Of a stretch of 64,000 bases of DNA, positions 40,508 to 49,841 are shown piece after piece. Origin of the DNA: Agrobacterium cucumeris (GTDB taxonomy: Bacteria; Pseudomonadota; Alphaproteobacteria; Rhizobiales; Rhizobiaceae); assembly GCF_030036535.1 (NCBI RefSeq), contig NZ_CP080388.1:496001-560000 (forward strand), read 5' to 3'. Both the position numbers and the translations under genes were made by a program. The notes under the pieces are model-generated. The model did not search any database, was not told the origin of the DNA, and saw nothing but the letters and a program-made list of their open reading frames with translations. The stretch's first letter is position 1. The number at the start of each line of letters is the position of its first letter.

Positions 40508-40972
40508 ATGGAACAACTGGATCGTTTTGACCGTGACATTCTGGATATCATTCAGCGAGACTGCCAGTTGAGGGCCGAAACGATCGCGGAACGGGTGGGC
40601 CTGTCCGCCTCGGCCGTACAAAGACGGTTGAAGCGTCTGCGCGAAGAAGGGATTATCAGAGCGGAAGTCGCCGTCATCGATCGAAAAGCAACGGCAACAT
40701 CGATGGTGTTTATCGTCGGAATGGAGATCGAGCGGGACAATTATGACGCGCTGGCGAAGTTTCGCGTCTGGGTGGAGAAGCAGGATCATATCCAGCAGGT
40801 CTATTACGTTACCGGCGCGGTCGATCTTATTGCGATCGTCACCGCCCGCGACGTCGAACACTATGACGACATCGCCGCGTTGATCATGGCGGAAAATCCG
40901 CAGATCCGCCGAATGCACACGAATGTAGTGCTGCGCGACGTCAAACTCGGCCTGTTCGTGCCGCCGGAGTAA
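40508..40972 (+). CDS. Lrp/AsnC-family transcriptional regulator
   Basis: 154 residues. An N-terminal helix-turn-helix (LDRFDRDILDIIQRDCQLRA, then VGLSASAVQRRLKRLREEGI) is followed by the ligand-binding RAM domain (about 70-150, with VYYVTGAVDLIAIV). It diverges from the second amino-acid importer operon and is its likely regulator, responding to the transported amino acid. No strong ribosome site is visible before the ATG. Confidence 0.92.
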   Translation: MEQLDRFDRDILDIIQRDCQLRAETIAERVGLSASAVQRRLKRLREEGIIRAEVAVIDRKATATSMVFIVGMEIERDNYDALAKFRVWVEKQDHIQQVYYVTGAVDLIAIVTARDVEHYDDIAALIMAENPQIRRMHTNVVLRDVKLGLFVPPE

Positions 40973-41046
40973 TGCTCACGCCCACTACGGCGGATCTCAG
41001 ATGCACCGACCATTTGGCGTTGCCGGCCGTGTGTCTTCGAGTGAGT

Positions 41047-41409
41047 TTACGTGGGTGTCGATTCCTCAAACGCTTTTAACAGCCCGGCCAAAAGGTTCCG
41101 GCTTTCTGATAGTTTGCGGCTCTTCTCGTCAATCGAACTTATTTGCGTATGCAATTGTGACTTCAATTCGTCGCAGGGTTCGAAAGCGTGCCGTCGGTCA
41201 AGGGAACACGGTAGGAACTGCCGGATGACTGCCAATGTCATGCCTGCATCTGAAAGCAATCCGATACGTCCAACGGTCTCCACGTCGGCATGACTGTAAT
41301 CACGATATCCCGATTGAGTACGAACCGGTGAGAGAAGACCCTCTGTTTCGTAATAACGCAGCATTCTTATGCTGATGCCGGTCCTTCGAGACAATTCGCC
41401 GATCTTCAT
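41047..41409 (-). CDS. MerR-family transcriptional regulator
   Basis: 120 residues from the ATG at 41409; the frame extends 74 codons further into the divergent gene without support. The MerR start MKIGELSRRTGISIRMLRYY is followed by GYRDYSHADVETVGRIGLL and a C-terminal dimerisation helix. The short effector part contains two cysteines (residues about 66 and 77) but not a clear metal site. It probably controls the divergent class IV aminotransferase through the palindrome between them. Confidence 0.9.
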   Translation of the reverse strand: MKIGELSRRTGISIRMLRYYETEGLLSPVRTQSGYRDYSHADVETVGRIGLLSDAGMTLAVIRQFLPCSLDRRHAFEPCDELKSQLHTQISSIDEKSRKLSESRNLLAGLLKAFEESTPT

Positions 41410-41423
41410 GTTAGCCCTTGACT

Positions 41424-41439
41424 CTGACAGTACTGTCAG
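41424..41439. promoter_or_regulatory. MerR-type operator palindrome
   Basis: Perfect 16-bp palindrome CTGACAGTACTGTCAG. A TTGACT -35-like hexamer directly abuts it at 41418-41423, the arrangement of MerR-activated promoters with a lengthened spacer. It lies between the MerR and aminotransferase starts. Confidence 0.65.
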
Positions 41440-41487
41440 ACTGTAGGGAGAAGGCTCCAGAATGTAAATTGCAAAAGGAGCATTAGA

Positions 41488-42300
41488 ATGACTAATCAGT
41501 TTGATTTTAGGACGGAGATCGACGGCCGTGAGGCTACAGTCGAAGCTCTCTCTTCTCTGGCTTTCGCAGGCTTCGCGCACTTTACGGCCATGCAAGTTCG
41601 CGATGGCGCAGTAAGGGGATTGGACCTTCACTTAGCTCGGCTGCATCGTGCATCGGTTGAGTTTTTTGGGCAAGCACTGTCCGACGATCTGGTGCGGGAA
41701 CGTATTCGGAACGTCTTACAGGATGCGCCTTCGGCAGTTTCGGTAACGGCAACGATGTACTCTCGGAGCGGCGAGTTTACGCCGACCGGAGTTGACAACG
41801 ATCCGGCCGTTTTAGTGCGCACAGCACCCTCGTTCGATGGCCCTGAAGGACCTCTGCGCTTGACCGTCGTCCAGCACGAGAGGCCATTTCCAACGATCAA
41901 ACATGTCGGCGAGGCATCAAAAACGCAGTATCTCCGACGCGCTGTCGAAAATGGTTTTGACGATGCGGTATTCGTCGATAGTCATGGACATGTAAGCGAA
42001 GCCACTATCTGGAACATAGTGTTCTGGGACGGAAAAGCCGTTGTCTGGCCCAAGGCAGCGCTTCTGCCAGGCGTCACGATGGGGATCATCCGCCGTCAAC
42101 TTGCAATCCTTGGAATTACCCAGCGGGCAGAGCAGATCACACTCGCGCGGCTGGCTGATATGAAAGGCGCAGCACTCATGAATTCGTGGACGCCGGGTGT
42201 TGCCGTCAACGGCTTTGATGCTGTTTCTGTACCCTCGTCAGCGACCCTAATAGAAATCCTCAAAGAGGCCTATGCGCGAGAGCCGTTGGTCGCCATCTAA
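41488..42300 (+). CDS. Class IV aminotransferase-family protein
   Basis: 270-residue fold-type IV PLP enzyme related to branched-chain aminotransferase and aminodeoxychorismate lyase. The PLP lysine is probably the one in FPTIKHVGEASKTQYLRRA, followed by the family pattern FDDAVFVDSHGHVSEATIWN. AAAGGAG precedes the ATG. A MerR gene on the opposite strand probably controls it. Nucleotide composition is slightly less GC-rich than flanking genes, hinting at later acquisition. The reaction is not predictable from sequence alone. Confidence 0.85.
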   Translation: MTNQFDFRTEIDGREATVEALSSLAFAGFAHFTAMQVRDGAVRGLDLHLARLHRASVEFFGQALSDDLVRERIRNVLQDAPSAVSVTATMYSRSGEFTPTGVDNDPAVLVRTAPSFDGPEGPLRLTVVQHERPFPTIKHVGEASKTQYLRRAVENGFDDAVFVDSHGHVSEATIWNIVFWDGKAVVWPKAALLPGVTMGIIRRQLAILGITQRAEQITLARLADMKGAALMNSWTPGVAVNGFDAVSVPSSATLIEILKEAYAREPLVAI

Positions 42301-42452
42301 AAGGCATGATGTCCGCTTTCGGCAAAGGTAACCGTTTGAGAGAGCGTTCAATCAGGAACTCACCGATTTTCCTGTCGAACCAAGAAGAGTGCGACGAGCT
42401 TGAGCGTCGCCTCAAATGCAGAAATACATGTCAGGAAGGCAGTACGCAGCCG

Positions 42453-43490
42453 CTACTTTTCATTCCACGTCATCGTGTAACGCGTTCCCGCGTTCCGTTC
42501 CGGATGAGTATACGTCTGATTGACGCGGGCATTGATGTTCTTCGCCATTGCCATGATCAGTTTTGTGCCTAGCCCGGTGCCCTTCGGCGATGCATCAGGC
42601 CCCGATCCTATTCCGTCATCTTCCACGACAAGAACGAACTGTCCGTCCTGTTCTGACAGATTGACCCGCACGGTCCCGGTTTGATCGGGATAGGCATATT
42701 TCAGCGCGTTGGTCAGTAGTTCGGTGATGATAACACCGAGAGCAACGGCGTGGTCTGCGCTCAGATCAACCTCGCATAGCGACGTTTCAACCGTGATGGA
42801 GGAGGAGCCGGGTACGGCTTGAAACAGATCGCTGATGATGGAGGTCAGGTACGAACCGAGGGATACAAGTCCCACATTGGCTGTATTATAGAGGCTGCGA
42901 TGAACGCCGGCGATGGCGGAAATCCTGCTTTGCGTTTCCAGCAACGCGGTTTCTGCTTCCTGCGACTTCAGGGTATTTATTTGCAGGCGGATCATGGCCG
43001 AGACCAGCGAAAGGCTGTTTGCGACACGGTGGTTCATCTCTTTCACCATCATTTCCGCGTGCTCCTTGGCTTTTACCAGCAGACGGTCAGCCTCCTCCTT
43101 CGTCTGGCGCAGGCGATGATTTTCCAGAGCCTGATTAATGGCGGTGAGCAAGAGTGGAAAAAAGTCGTCTCCGACGTTTTTGATGACGTAGTCCGCAGCG
43201 CCCGCCTTGATGGCATCTATGGCGATCTGGGCCTCGTTTGACCCCGTCACATAGAGAACCGGAACGCGCGCCGGTATCGTCTGGATCGCGGCGAGAAATT
43301 CCATGCCTGTCGCCGTCTGGAAATAGTGGTCGAGAACCACGACATCGAACTGTCCGTTTTGAAAAAGCTCGAGTCCGGACGCTACGGAGGCGGCATGAAC
43401 CACCTCCATTCCATGACGACCAAGAACGCGGCTCGAAAGCCGCGCCAGAGCCGGATCGTCATCAACATACAAAATGCGCAGAGCCATCAT
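42453..43490 (-). CDS. Receiver-HisKA_2/HWE-type histidine kinase
   Basis: 345 residues. The N-terminal receiver domain (ILYVDDDPA; phosphate-acceptor Asp in VVVLDHYFQ; Lys in YVIKNV) is joined to a HisKA_2-type dimerisation domain (EMNHRVANSLSLV, phospho-His) and an ATPase domain (ELLTNALKYAYP N-box, then DDGIGSGP and GTGLGTKLI). It is the third gene of the CHASE3 cassette, 4 bp after the single-domain regulator. Receiver-first kinases of this type often act as phosphorelay hubs in Rhizobiales. Confidence 0.9.
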   Translation of the reverse strand: MMALRILYVDDDPALARLSSRVLGRHGMEVVHAASVASGLELFQNGQFDVVVLDHYFQTATGMEFLAAIQTIPARVPVLYVTGSNEAQIAIDAIKAGAADYVIKNVGDDFFPLLLTAINQALENHRLRQTKEEADRLLVKAKEHAEMMVKEMNHRVANSLSLVSAMIRLQINTLKSQEAETALLETQSRISAIAGVHRSLYNTANVGLVSLGSYLTSIISDLFQAVPGSSSITVETSLCEVDLSADHAVALGVIITELLTNALKYAYPDQTGTVRVNLSEQDGQFVLVVEDDGIGSGPDASPKGTGLGTKLIMAMAKNINARVNQTYTHPERNAGTRYTMTWNEK

Positions 43491-43494
43491 GCTT

Positions 43495-43932
43495 TCAGGG
43501 TATCTGGATTACGGAAAAGAACAGGCCGAGGTTTTTGATGGCATTCGCAAAGCCCTCATAATCGACCGGCTTGGTTATATAAACATTCGCACCGAGATCA
43601 TAACATTTCTGAATTTCAGTCTCATCATCGGTTGTCGTCAAAACCACCACAGGCAAACGGCGTGTGTATTCATTGCTCTTGATCTGCTCAAGGATGTTGA
43701 TGCCCGACATATCGGGGAGATTAAGGTCGAGTAACACGAGAAGATAACGATCTTTGCTGACAAGCCCATCCCGACTTTCGCCCAAGATGTAATCCAGCGC
43801 CTTCGCACCGAGCGTAAAGGGCACAATCTCGTTGTTCACGCCGGCGCGCCGCACGTTTTTTTCGATCAGGCGCGCATGGCCCTCGTCGTCTTCGATCATC
43901 ACGATCGTTACTTCCTGACCGGTCGCTTTCAT
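43495..43932 (-). CDS. Rcp1-like single-domain response regulator
   Basis: 145-residue CheY-like receiver of the cyanobacterial-phytochrome-partner (Rcp1) type. It has acidic pocket IEDDEGHA, phosphorylation site LLDLNLPDMSG, Thr in VVLTTTDD and Lys in YITKPVDY. There is no output domain. Its ATG overlaps the stop of the CHASE3 kinase by four bases, so it is almost certainly that kinase's direct phospho-acceptor. Confidence 0.93.
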   Translation of the reverse strand: MKATGQEVTIVMIEDDEGHARLIEKNVRRAGVNNEIVPFTLGAKALDYILGESRDGLVSKDRYLLVLLDLNLPDMSGINILEQIKSNEYTRRLPVVVLTTTDDETEIQKCYDLGANVYITKPVDYEGFANAIKNLGLFFSVIQIP

Positions 43933-45422
43933 TTGTCGCCTTCCTTCGTCACTCTTCTGAGGTCACTCGGCAGCAGCAGGAAAAACGTGCTGCCCTCACC
44001 GAGTTTGGACTCCACCCTAATGTCCCCGCCTAAATTTCTTATTAGCGAACGAACATGTGCGAGACCTATTCCCTCTCCCGGCTGATCCTGACTGCCTGCC
44101 CGACGAAAAAGCTCGAAGACCCGTTCAAGATCCTGCTCGCCGATACCACGCCCATTGTCGCCAACCTCGATACAAATCGCTCCGCGCCCGGCCGGGTAGG
44201 CACGCGCGGTCAACCGCAACGGACGACCCGGCATCTGGTATTTCACCGCATTGTCAAAGAGATTTCCAAGAATCTGATCGAGAGATATGCGATCGGTGAC
44301 AATCGTGAGCTTTGGCGTATCAACATCGATCTCGCCGCCATTGGCGGTGATCTGATGACGCACCGTCTCGGATAGTGACGAGAGCAATGTTTCTATATCG
44401 ACCTTCTCCGGCTGCAGCTTTCGCTGACCGTCGCGGGATATTTTCAGGATGGCGTTGATCAGTTGATCCATTTTCCGCGTCGATGAACGGATAAAGCCAA
44501 TGGCCTCGGGAATATCCTCCTGAACCGCCAGCCGTGCTTCCCGGACCACCTCTTCCGGTGGGGTTTTACCGTCGGCCAGGACATAACTGGTCACCGGCTT
44601 GAGCGAGGTATCGAATTCGGAGAGGAAACCCATGATATTGACGAGCGGCGCGCGCAGGTCATGGGTGACAATGTAGGCAAAGCGCTGAATTTCCTGATTG
44701 GCGCGACGAAGATCGCGCGTCCTTTCCTCGACACGTTCCTCCAGATGGCGATTGAGCTCATCAACATCCTCCCGAGACCTGGTCAAAGCGCGGATATAGG
44801 TGAAAACGAGAAAGATCGAGCCGCCGACGACAAGGAGAATTGCAAGGGCGCCGCCCACCGTCACCCATCGAAGCGTATTGGCTGCACCGAGCTGATCGCC
44901 GACGATGACGCGCAATCGATCGTCAGTGTCTGTTTGCAAGCGCGACAGGACATCCCTGATTTCGGTCATGAAGCGTTTGCCGTCATTGTTTCGGACGACA
45001 TCCACCGCCTCGGTCATGCGGCCGGCCTTTTGCAAATCGATCGTTTCGCGGGTCTCGGCCAGTTTCGCATCGATCGCTTCGGTCAGTTGCGACAAGGCCT
45101 GTTTATATCGGTCCTCGTCCTTTAGGAGATCAAGAATTCTGGACTGGCGCTGTGGCAGGCCGCGCAACGCCTCTTCATAGGGCACCAGATAATCGACATT
45201 GTTGCTAAGCAGATATCCTCTCTGGCCGGTTTCAATGTCCTGCATTGTTGTCAGCACATCGAGAACCGCTGCACGCACACGTCGCAATTCCGCGGTTTCC
45301 TGAGAGTACCGGTTGTTCACCTGAACAAGCCATAATGACATGGAGACCATGCCAATCAAAATTGCGACACCCACAGCAAGCATCAAAAGGCTTCGCTGGG
45401 CAAACGGTGAAAAACCAGTCAC
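43929..45422 (-). CDS. CHASE3-domain sensor histidine kinase
   Basis: 497 residues from a GTG at 45422. Two membrane segments (about 10-32 and 183-207) flank a CHASE3 extracytoplasmic sensor (QDIETGQRGYLLSNN). A short coiled linker (DELNRHLEERVEERTRDLRR) leads to HisKA (FAYIVTHDLRAPLVNI, phospho-His) and the ATPase (LGNLFDNAVKY, EVGDNGRGIG, GEGIGLAHVRSL). The kinase core resembles that of phytochromes. It heads a three-gene minus-strand cassette. The signal sensed is unknown. Confidence 0.92.
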   Translation of the reverse strand: MTGFSPFAQRSLLMLAVGVAILIGMVSMSLWLVQVNNRYSQETAELRRVRAAVLDVLTTMQDIETGQRGYLLSNNVDYLVPYEEALRGLPQRQSRILDLLKDEDRYKQALSQLTEAIDAKLAETRETIDLQKAGRMTEAVDVVRNNDGKRFMTEIRDVLSRLQTDTDDRLRVIVGDQLGAANTLRWVTVGGALAILLVVGGSIFLVFTYIRALTRSREDVDELNRHLEERVEERTRDLRRANQEIQRFAYIVTHDLRAPLVNIMGFLSEFDTSLKPVTSYVLADGKTPPEEVVREARLAVQEDIPEAIGFIRSSTRKMDQLINAILKISRDGQRKLQPEKVDIETLLSSLSETVRHQITANGGEIDVDTPKLTIVTDRISLDQILGNLFDNAVKYQMPGRPLRLTARAYPAGRGAICIEVGDNGRGIGEQDLERVFELFRRAGSQDQPGEGIGLAHVRSLIRNLGGDIRVESKLGEGSTFFLLLPSDLRRVTKEGDK

Positions 45423-45594
45423 AGCAATAACATTCCCGGTAGGCAGCTAATAAGTGCGACAAACTAGATGACGGTTGCGGCAGATGCGAATGATTTCTTT
45501 TTACGCAACCGTGGAACCACGTCACATTTCAGGAGTTCAGCAATGTTGGTGAAAACAGCCCCCGACACGGCTGAAACGATGTGAATGCGGTGAG

Positions 45595-45969
45595 ATGAGA
45601 TATAATTTTCAGGGAAAACAGATCCTTGTTTTGGAAGACGACGCACTTCTGGCGATGGATATGGAAGACTTTCTGTCAGATCTGGGTGTCAACGTTGTCG
45701 GACCCGTCTCCCACATAGAAGCGGCGCTGGAAAAAATAAACGCAACCGAGCTGGATGGTGCCGTCATCGATCTCAATCTGAGGGGTGAATTGTCCTTTCC
45801 GGTTATCGAGGAACTGAGGGCCGCAAAGGTGCCTTTCGTCGTTTGCAGCGGATATGCGGAAATACCCGGAGTGCGAGCGCAGCTGGCCGGGCTGACAGTG
45901 GTTTCAAAACCCTGCAACTTTGACGATCTCTCACATGTTCTGGCGAATGAATTCTCACCCAATCAGTGA
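45595..45969 (+). CDS. Single-domain response regulator (FAT GUY-like)
   Basis: 124-residue receiver: VLEDDALLAMD, phospho-Asp in GAVIDLNLRGE, and PFVVCSGYAE followed by VSKPCNF. The PFxxxSGY stretch resembles the FAT GUY subfamily of alphaproteobacterial receivers that partner HWE/HisKA_2 kinases. It is the only plus-strand gene in the sensory region. It lies between the two cassettes, divergent from the CHASE3 kinase and convergent with the second receiver-kinase, so it may take phosphate from either. Confidence 0.88.
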   Translation: MRYNFQGKQILVLEDDALLAMDMEDFLSDLGVNVVGPVSHIEAALEKINATELDGAVIDLNLRGELSFPVIEELRAAKVPFVVCSGYAEIPGVRAQLAGLTVVSKPCNFDDLSHVLANEFSPNQ

Positions 45970-46026
45970 GGCGAGAATTCCGGGCTTAATACGCCACACC
46001 GTATGCAGGTCCTTTCATCTTCCACA

Positions 46027-47043
46027 TCAATCCAGTGGAAAGGCCACCTGGTATTGCAGACCGGCCTGATCATAGTGGATTTCGCTTTCCGCCTGCAGTT
46101 CGTATCTGGCGCCTTTTGTTATCAGGGTCGTTCCAAAACCGGTTTCCTGGGGCGCAGAAACCGGGGGCCCACCGCTTTCTTGCCACCGGAGATCGACATG
46201 ATCGCGCCCCTGACTGTCACGCAGCGTCTTCCAGAAAACCTCCACCTTCCCGTGCGCTCCGGAAAGTGAGCCGTATTTCTGAGCATTCGTCAGCAGCTCA
46301 TGCAGGATCATCCCGAGCGCCAGTGCGGATTTTGGTGACACCTGAACACCTTCAGGACCCTCAAGTTCGACCCGGCTTGCGAAACTATTATGGGGCTCAA
46401 TCGCCCGCTTCACGACATCCTTCAGATCTGTCTCGCCCCAGTTGCTCTGAAAAAGCAGGGCGTGGCTTTCGGCAAGGGCCGTTACGCGGGCCACAAGCCT
46501 CTCCTGATAATCGTCGACGGACGTGCTGCCTTTTGCCGTTCTGCGGATGATGGAAATGACCATCGCCATGGTGTTCTTGACGCGGTGGCTAAGCTCACGG
46601 ACAAGCAACTCCTTGTGGATCTCCGCCCGCTTCCGCTCCTGTTTCTCCCGCGCTTCCGCAAGCGCCCGTTCGACAGCAGACGGCAATCTTGCCAATCGTT
46701 GTTTGAGGACGTAATCGGTCGCACCGCGCCTGAATGCATCGATTGCTGCGTCTTCACCCAAAATGCCCGACACAAAAATGAACGGTGTGTCTGGAAACCT
46801 TTGCATGGTGACATCGAGCGCAGACATGCCATCGAAATCCGGCAGAGAAAAATCAGCAAGGATGATATCGAACTGCTGGTTTTCCAATGCCTCCATGAAC
46901 GATGCCTTGCCTACCGCCCTTGTCACCGCAGGCGGCGGCAAAATGCGCGAAAGCTGCTCTTCGATCAGCTCCGCATCAACAGAGCTGTCCTCAAGGAGAA
47001 GAAGCCTGCTTGCTTCCATTTGCAGCATTGCCTCATTCACCAT
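46027..47043 (-). CDS. Receiver-HisKA_2/HWE-type histidine kinase (phytochrome cassette)
   Basis: 338 residues from the ATG at 47043; later in-frame ATGs at 47028 and 47016 are possible because this region overlaps the previous gene's stop. Receiver domain: LLLLEDSSVDA, Asp in IILADFSLPDFDG, Lys in YVLKQRL. HisKA_2: RELSHRVKNTMAMV. ATPase: ILHELLTNAQKYGSLSG with a degenerate C-terminus (RWQESGGPPV, GFGTTLI). It has the same architecture as 42453-43490. It probably takes phosphate within the phytochrome pathway. Confidence 0.88.
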   Translation of the reverse strand: MVNEAMLQMEASRLLLLEDSSVDAELIEEQLSRILPPPAVTRAVGKASFMEALENQQFDIILADFSLPDFDGMSALDVTMQRFPDTPFIFVSGILGEDAAIDAFRRGATDYVLKQRLARLPSAVERALAEAREKQERKRAEIHKELLVRELSHRVKNTMAMVISIIRRTAKGSTSVDDYQERLVARVTALAESHALLFQSNWGETDLKDVVKRAIEPHNSFASRVELEGPEGVQVSPKSALALGMILHELLTNAQKYGSLSGAHGKVEVFWKTLRDSQGRDHVDLRWQESGGPPVSAPQETGFGTTLITKGARYELQAESEIHYDQAGLQYQVAFPLD

Positions 47044-47503
47044 TGCGACGCGCACCCGGTGGTGGCTCGTTCAAGAGCGCCCAGAAAACCCCGAGATCCT
47101 TGATGGCCTTGAAAAAATCGTTGAACTCGACGGGCTTGACGACAAAGGCGTTCACGCCGAGTTCGTAGCTCTTCACAAGATCCTGTTCTTCGCGGGACGA
47201 GGTCAGCATGACAACGGGGATATGCCGCAGGTGATCGCTGCCCTTGACCATCTGCAAAACCTCAAGCCCGTCTACTTTTGGTAATTTGAGGTCAAGAAGA
47301 ACGACCGTGGGATCACCCGTTGGGCGATTGTGATAGGCGCCCGTGACATTGAGATAATCAAGTGCCTCGGCTCCGTCCCGCGCAACAACAACCTCGTTTG
47401 CAAGTTGGCATTTCTCAAGTGCGGTCAGCGTTAATTCCAGATCGCGTGGATTATCTTCCACCAGCAAAATAGGTCTGAGTTCAGGCAATTTCGTCCTCTT
47501 CAA
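47033..47503 (-). CDS. Bacteriophytochrome response regulator (Rcp1-like)
   Basis: 156-residue single-domain receiver: LLVEDNPRDLEL, phospho-Asp in VVLLDLKLPKVDG, Ser/Thr in VMLTSSREE, Lys in FVVKPVEF. It overlaps the phytochrome gene by 23 bp and the next kinase gene at its 3' end. This is the standard partner position for Agp1-type phytochromes and for cyanobacterial Cph1/Rcp1. Confidence 0.93.
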   Translation of the reverse strand: MKRTKLPELRPILLVEDNPRDLELTLTALEKCQLANEVVVARDGAEALDYLNVTGAYHNRPTGDPTVVLLDLKLPKVDGLEVLQMVKGSDHLRHIPVVMLTSSREEQDLVKSYELGVNAFVVKPVEFNDFFKAIKDLGVFWALLNEPPPGARRNGE

Positions 47504-49691
47504 TTTTCATAACCGGCAATGTGAAGGAGAACGAGGCTCCCTCGCCTACGGTTCCCTGTGCACCGACCGAACCGTGATGGCGCTCAACAATGCGCCTGAC
47601 GAGAGCAAGCCCGATACCTGTTCCCTCAAAATCCTCAACACGTTGCAGCCTCTGGAACACACCAAAGAGCTTGCTGTAATAGGCCATATCGAAGCCGACG
47701 CCATTATCGTCCACCGAATAAGTGACGTCGTCTTCGGTTTCAACCGCACCGATAGTGATGATCGAGACCGGTTCCTGGCGGGAATATTTGATCGCGTTGT
47801 CGATGAGATTGTACCAGACCTGCCGCAACAGGGTCGGATCGCCGCGCGTAACCGGCAGACGACCAATACGCCACTCGATCTGACGATCAGTCATGGAAGG
47901 GGCCAGGGAGCGGCGAACCTCGCTCACCACCTTTTCCATGTCCACGGATTTCATGGCGATTTGCGTGCGGCCAAGTTGCGAGAACTTCAGAAGATCGTCC
48001 ACGAGCCTGCCTGCCCCTAGAGCCGCCTCGGAGATCATTTGCAGATAATGCACTGATTTGTCGTCCATGGTGTCGCTGCGCTCGCGCAGCAACTGCGCAA
48101 AGCCGACAATATGGCGGAAAGGCGCGCGCAGGTCGTGCGAAACGGAATAGGAAAAAGCTTCCAGCTCCTTATTGGTTCGCTGCAATTCTCGCGTCAGATC
48201 TGCCATTTCCTCGGCCTTGCGCAGGACAATGCCGATAATCGCACTTCGAAGCTCCCGTGCCGCCGAAAGTTCCGGTTCAGACCACGGCAAAGCCGTGTTA
48301 CGCACCTGCTCCTTCCAGATTTCGAAGGACTTGCGCGGATGTATCCGCCCACTTTCCTGCACGGTTTTGTGCGGATCTCCTCCCCAGCGTACGGTTTTTA
48401 CGACTTCCGGCCGAAACCAGATAAGCCAGCTGCCGTGCAGTTCCGAGATGCGCATCGCAATAATCCCGCTTGCTGCGCCGGCATAAGACGCAGCTGCAGG
48501 ATAATCGTTCACAAGGTTCTCGGCCGCAAAGACATCCGTGACCGCCTGCTCGCCGAGCCACAGGACCAGCTCTTCAACCTGCTGCCGTGACGGCGTCTTG
48601 CCGACCAGCTGATATTCATTGCCCCGGACGAGCGCAGCGCCATCCGCTCCCACCTGTTTCAGCAGATCTTCTCTTTGATCATCGCCTTCAAGAAGGCCAT
48701 CAGCCCATTTTTCGGCCCCTGCCATCCCCTTCAGCAGGCGCGCCTGAATATGGCCAAGCTCCACGCGGCGGGACGCATCCTGGGAACTCTGCTCCATGGC
48801 TATCCGCATCGACAGGAGCTGTGCGGCAAAATCACAGGCTTCACGCACGGCAAGGGACACCGAATGAGACGTGGCGTGATGACAGGCAATCAGACCCCAC
48901 AGGGTGCCGTTGACGATAATCGACACCGACATGGAAGCGGCCGTACCCATGTTGCGCATATATTCGAGATGGACCGGCGACACGCTGCGAAGCTGCGAAA
49001 AGCTCATATCAAGCACCGCCCCCGTTGCCGCATTCAACTGCGGTGTGACCGGGACAGGTCGATAATCGACATCGGGGATCATCCGCAGGCGGTTGATCGT
49101 GTAGAGCTGCCGTGCCTGCGGCGGAATATCGGCCGCCGGAAAGCGAAGTCCAAGATAAGACGGCAAATTGCCACTTCCGGCTTCCGCAACGACATGGCCG
49201 CTCCAGTCCAGCCCGAAGTCATAGATCAAGGTACGGTCATAACCGCTGATAGAGGACACCAGTTGGGTTGTCCGCAAAAGCGCGTCTTCCAGCGAGGGTG
49301 CGCTGTTCAGATATTGCGCCAAACCGGTGAGTTCGCCCATCGACTTTTCAGCCGATTCGCCGTGCCTCGCTTTTTCGAATTCGATTATGATCAAGGCGCC
49401 GGATCGATACGCAGAAACATCGAGTGCCTTTTCGGTCCAGACATATCTGAAATTGTTTTCGTCACCGGAATACCATTCGGATAAGGCAGCTATGAACGGC
49501 AGGACCATAACATTTGCAGCCGCACCAATCGGCAGGGGCGCCTCAATGTAATCATGGAGATTATCACTCGCCTGCACGACAAAAAATTCGCTGGCAGCCA
49601 GGACCAGAAGCGCACCATGTTCCTGAATAGCGCCGGGGATGTGGATGGGCTCGGCGCCGCAACTATCCAGTTTCGGCGTAACTGAACTCAT
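47481..49691 (-). CDS. bphP: Bacteriophytochrome sensor histidine kinase (Agp1-type)
   Basis: 736-residue red/far-red photoreceptor. The N-terminal PAS domain carries the biliverdin-binding Cys in LDSCGAEPIHIPGAIQEHGA (Cys about residue 11). The GAF domain has the chromophore-pocket motif RFPAADIPPQARQLY. A PHY domain follows, with the tongue motif near PRKSFEIWKE. Then come HisKA (FSYSVSHDLRAPFRHI) and the ATPase (NLIDNAIKYSR, DDNGVGFD, EGTGIGLALV). Length, order and text match Agrobacterium Agp1. Light controls autophosphorylation and transfer to the regulator encoded just downstream. Confidence 0.96.
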   Translation of the reverse strand: MSSVTPKLDSCGAEPIHIPGAIQEHGALLVLAASEFFVVQASDNLHDYIEAPLPIGAAANVMVLPFIAALSEWYSGDENNFRYVWTEKALDVSAYRSGALIIIEFEKARHGESAEKSMGELTGLAQYLNSAPSLEDALLRTTQLVSSISGYDRTLIYDFGLDWSGHVVAEAGSGNLPSYLGLRFPAADIPPQARQLYTINRLRMIPDVDYRPVPVTPQLNAATGAVLDMSFSQLRSVSPVHLEYMRNMGTAASMSVSIIVNGTLWGLIACHHATSHSVSLAVREACDFAAQLLSMRIAMEQSSQDASRRVELGHIQARLLKGMAGAEKWADGLLEGDDQREDLLKQVGADGAALVRGNEYQLVGKTPSRQQVEELVLWLGEQAVTDVFAAENLVNDYPAAASYAGAASGIIAMRISELHGSWLIWFRPEVVKTVRWGGDPHKTVQESGRIHPRKSFEIWKEQVRNTALPWSEPELSAARELRSAIIGIVLRKAEEMADLTRELQRTNKELEAFSYSVSHDLRAPFRHIVGFAQLLRERSDTMDDKSVHYLQMISEAALGAGRLVDDLLKFSQLGRTQIAMKSVDMEKVVSEVRRSLAPSMTDRQIEWRIGRLPVTRGDPTLLRQVWYNLIDNAIKYSRQEPVSIITIGAVETEDDVTYSVDDNGVGFDMAYYSKLFGVFQRLQRVEDFEGTGIGLALVRRIVERHHGSVGAQGTVGEGASFSFTLPVMKIEEDEIA

Positions 49692-49841
49692 GACTTTCTC
49701 CAGCCGCTCTCTGTAGAAGAACGATCGACCTGCTCAAAAGATGCCGCCAACCTATTGATTATTGCGGCGATGTAAACGCTCGTTTTCAGCAAATCGTGTC
49801 AGGACGACCACCAGAATTTCCGAAGATCGTCGCTCCAGTCG

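Noticed and set aside
42306..42452. Short plus-strand open frame after the class IV aminotransferase
   Set aside because: No ribosome site or recognisable domain; it runs into the antisense of the receiver-kinase gene.
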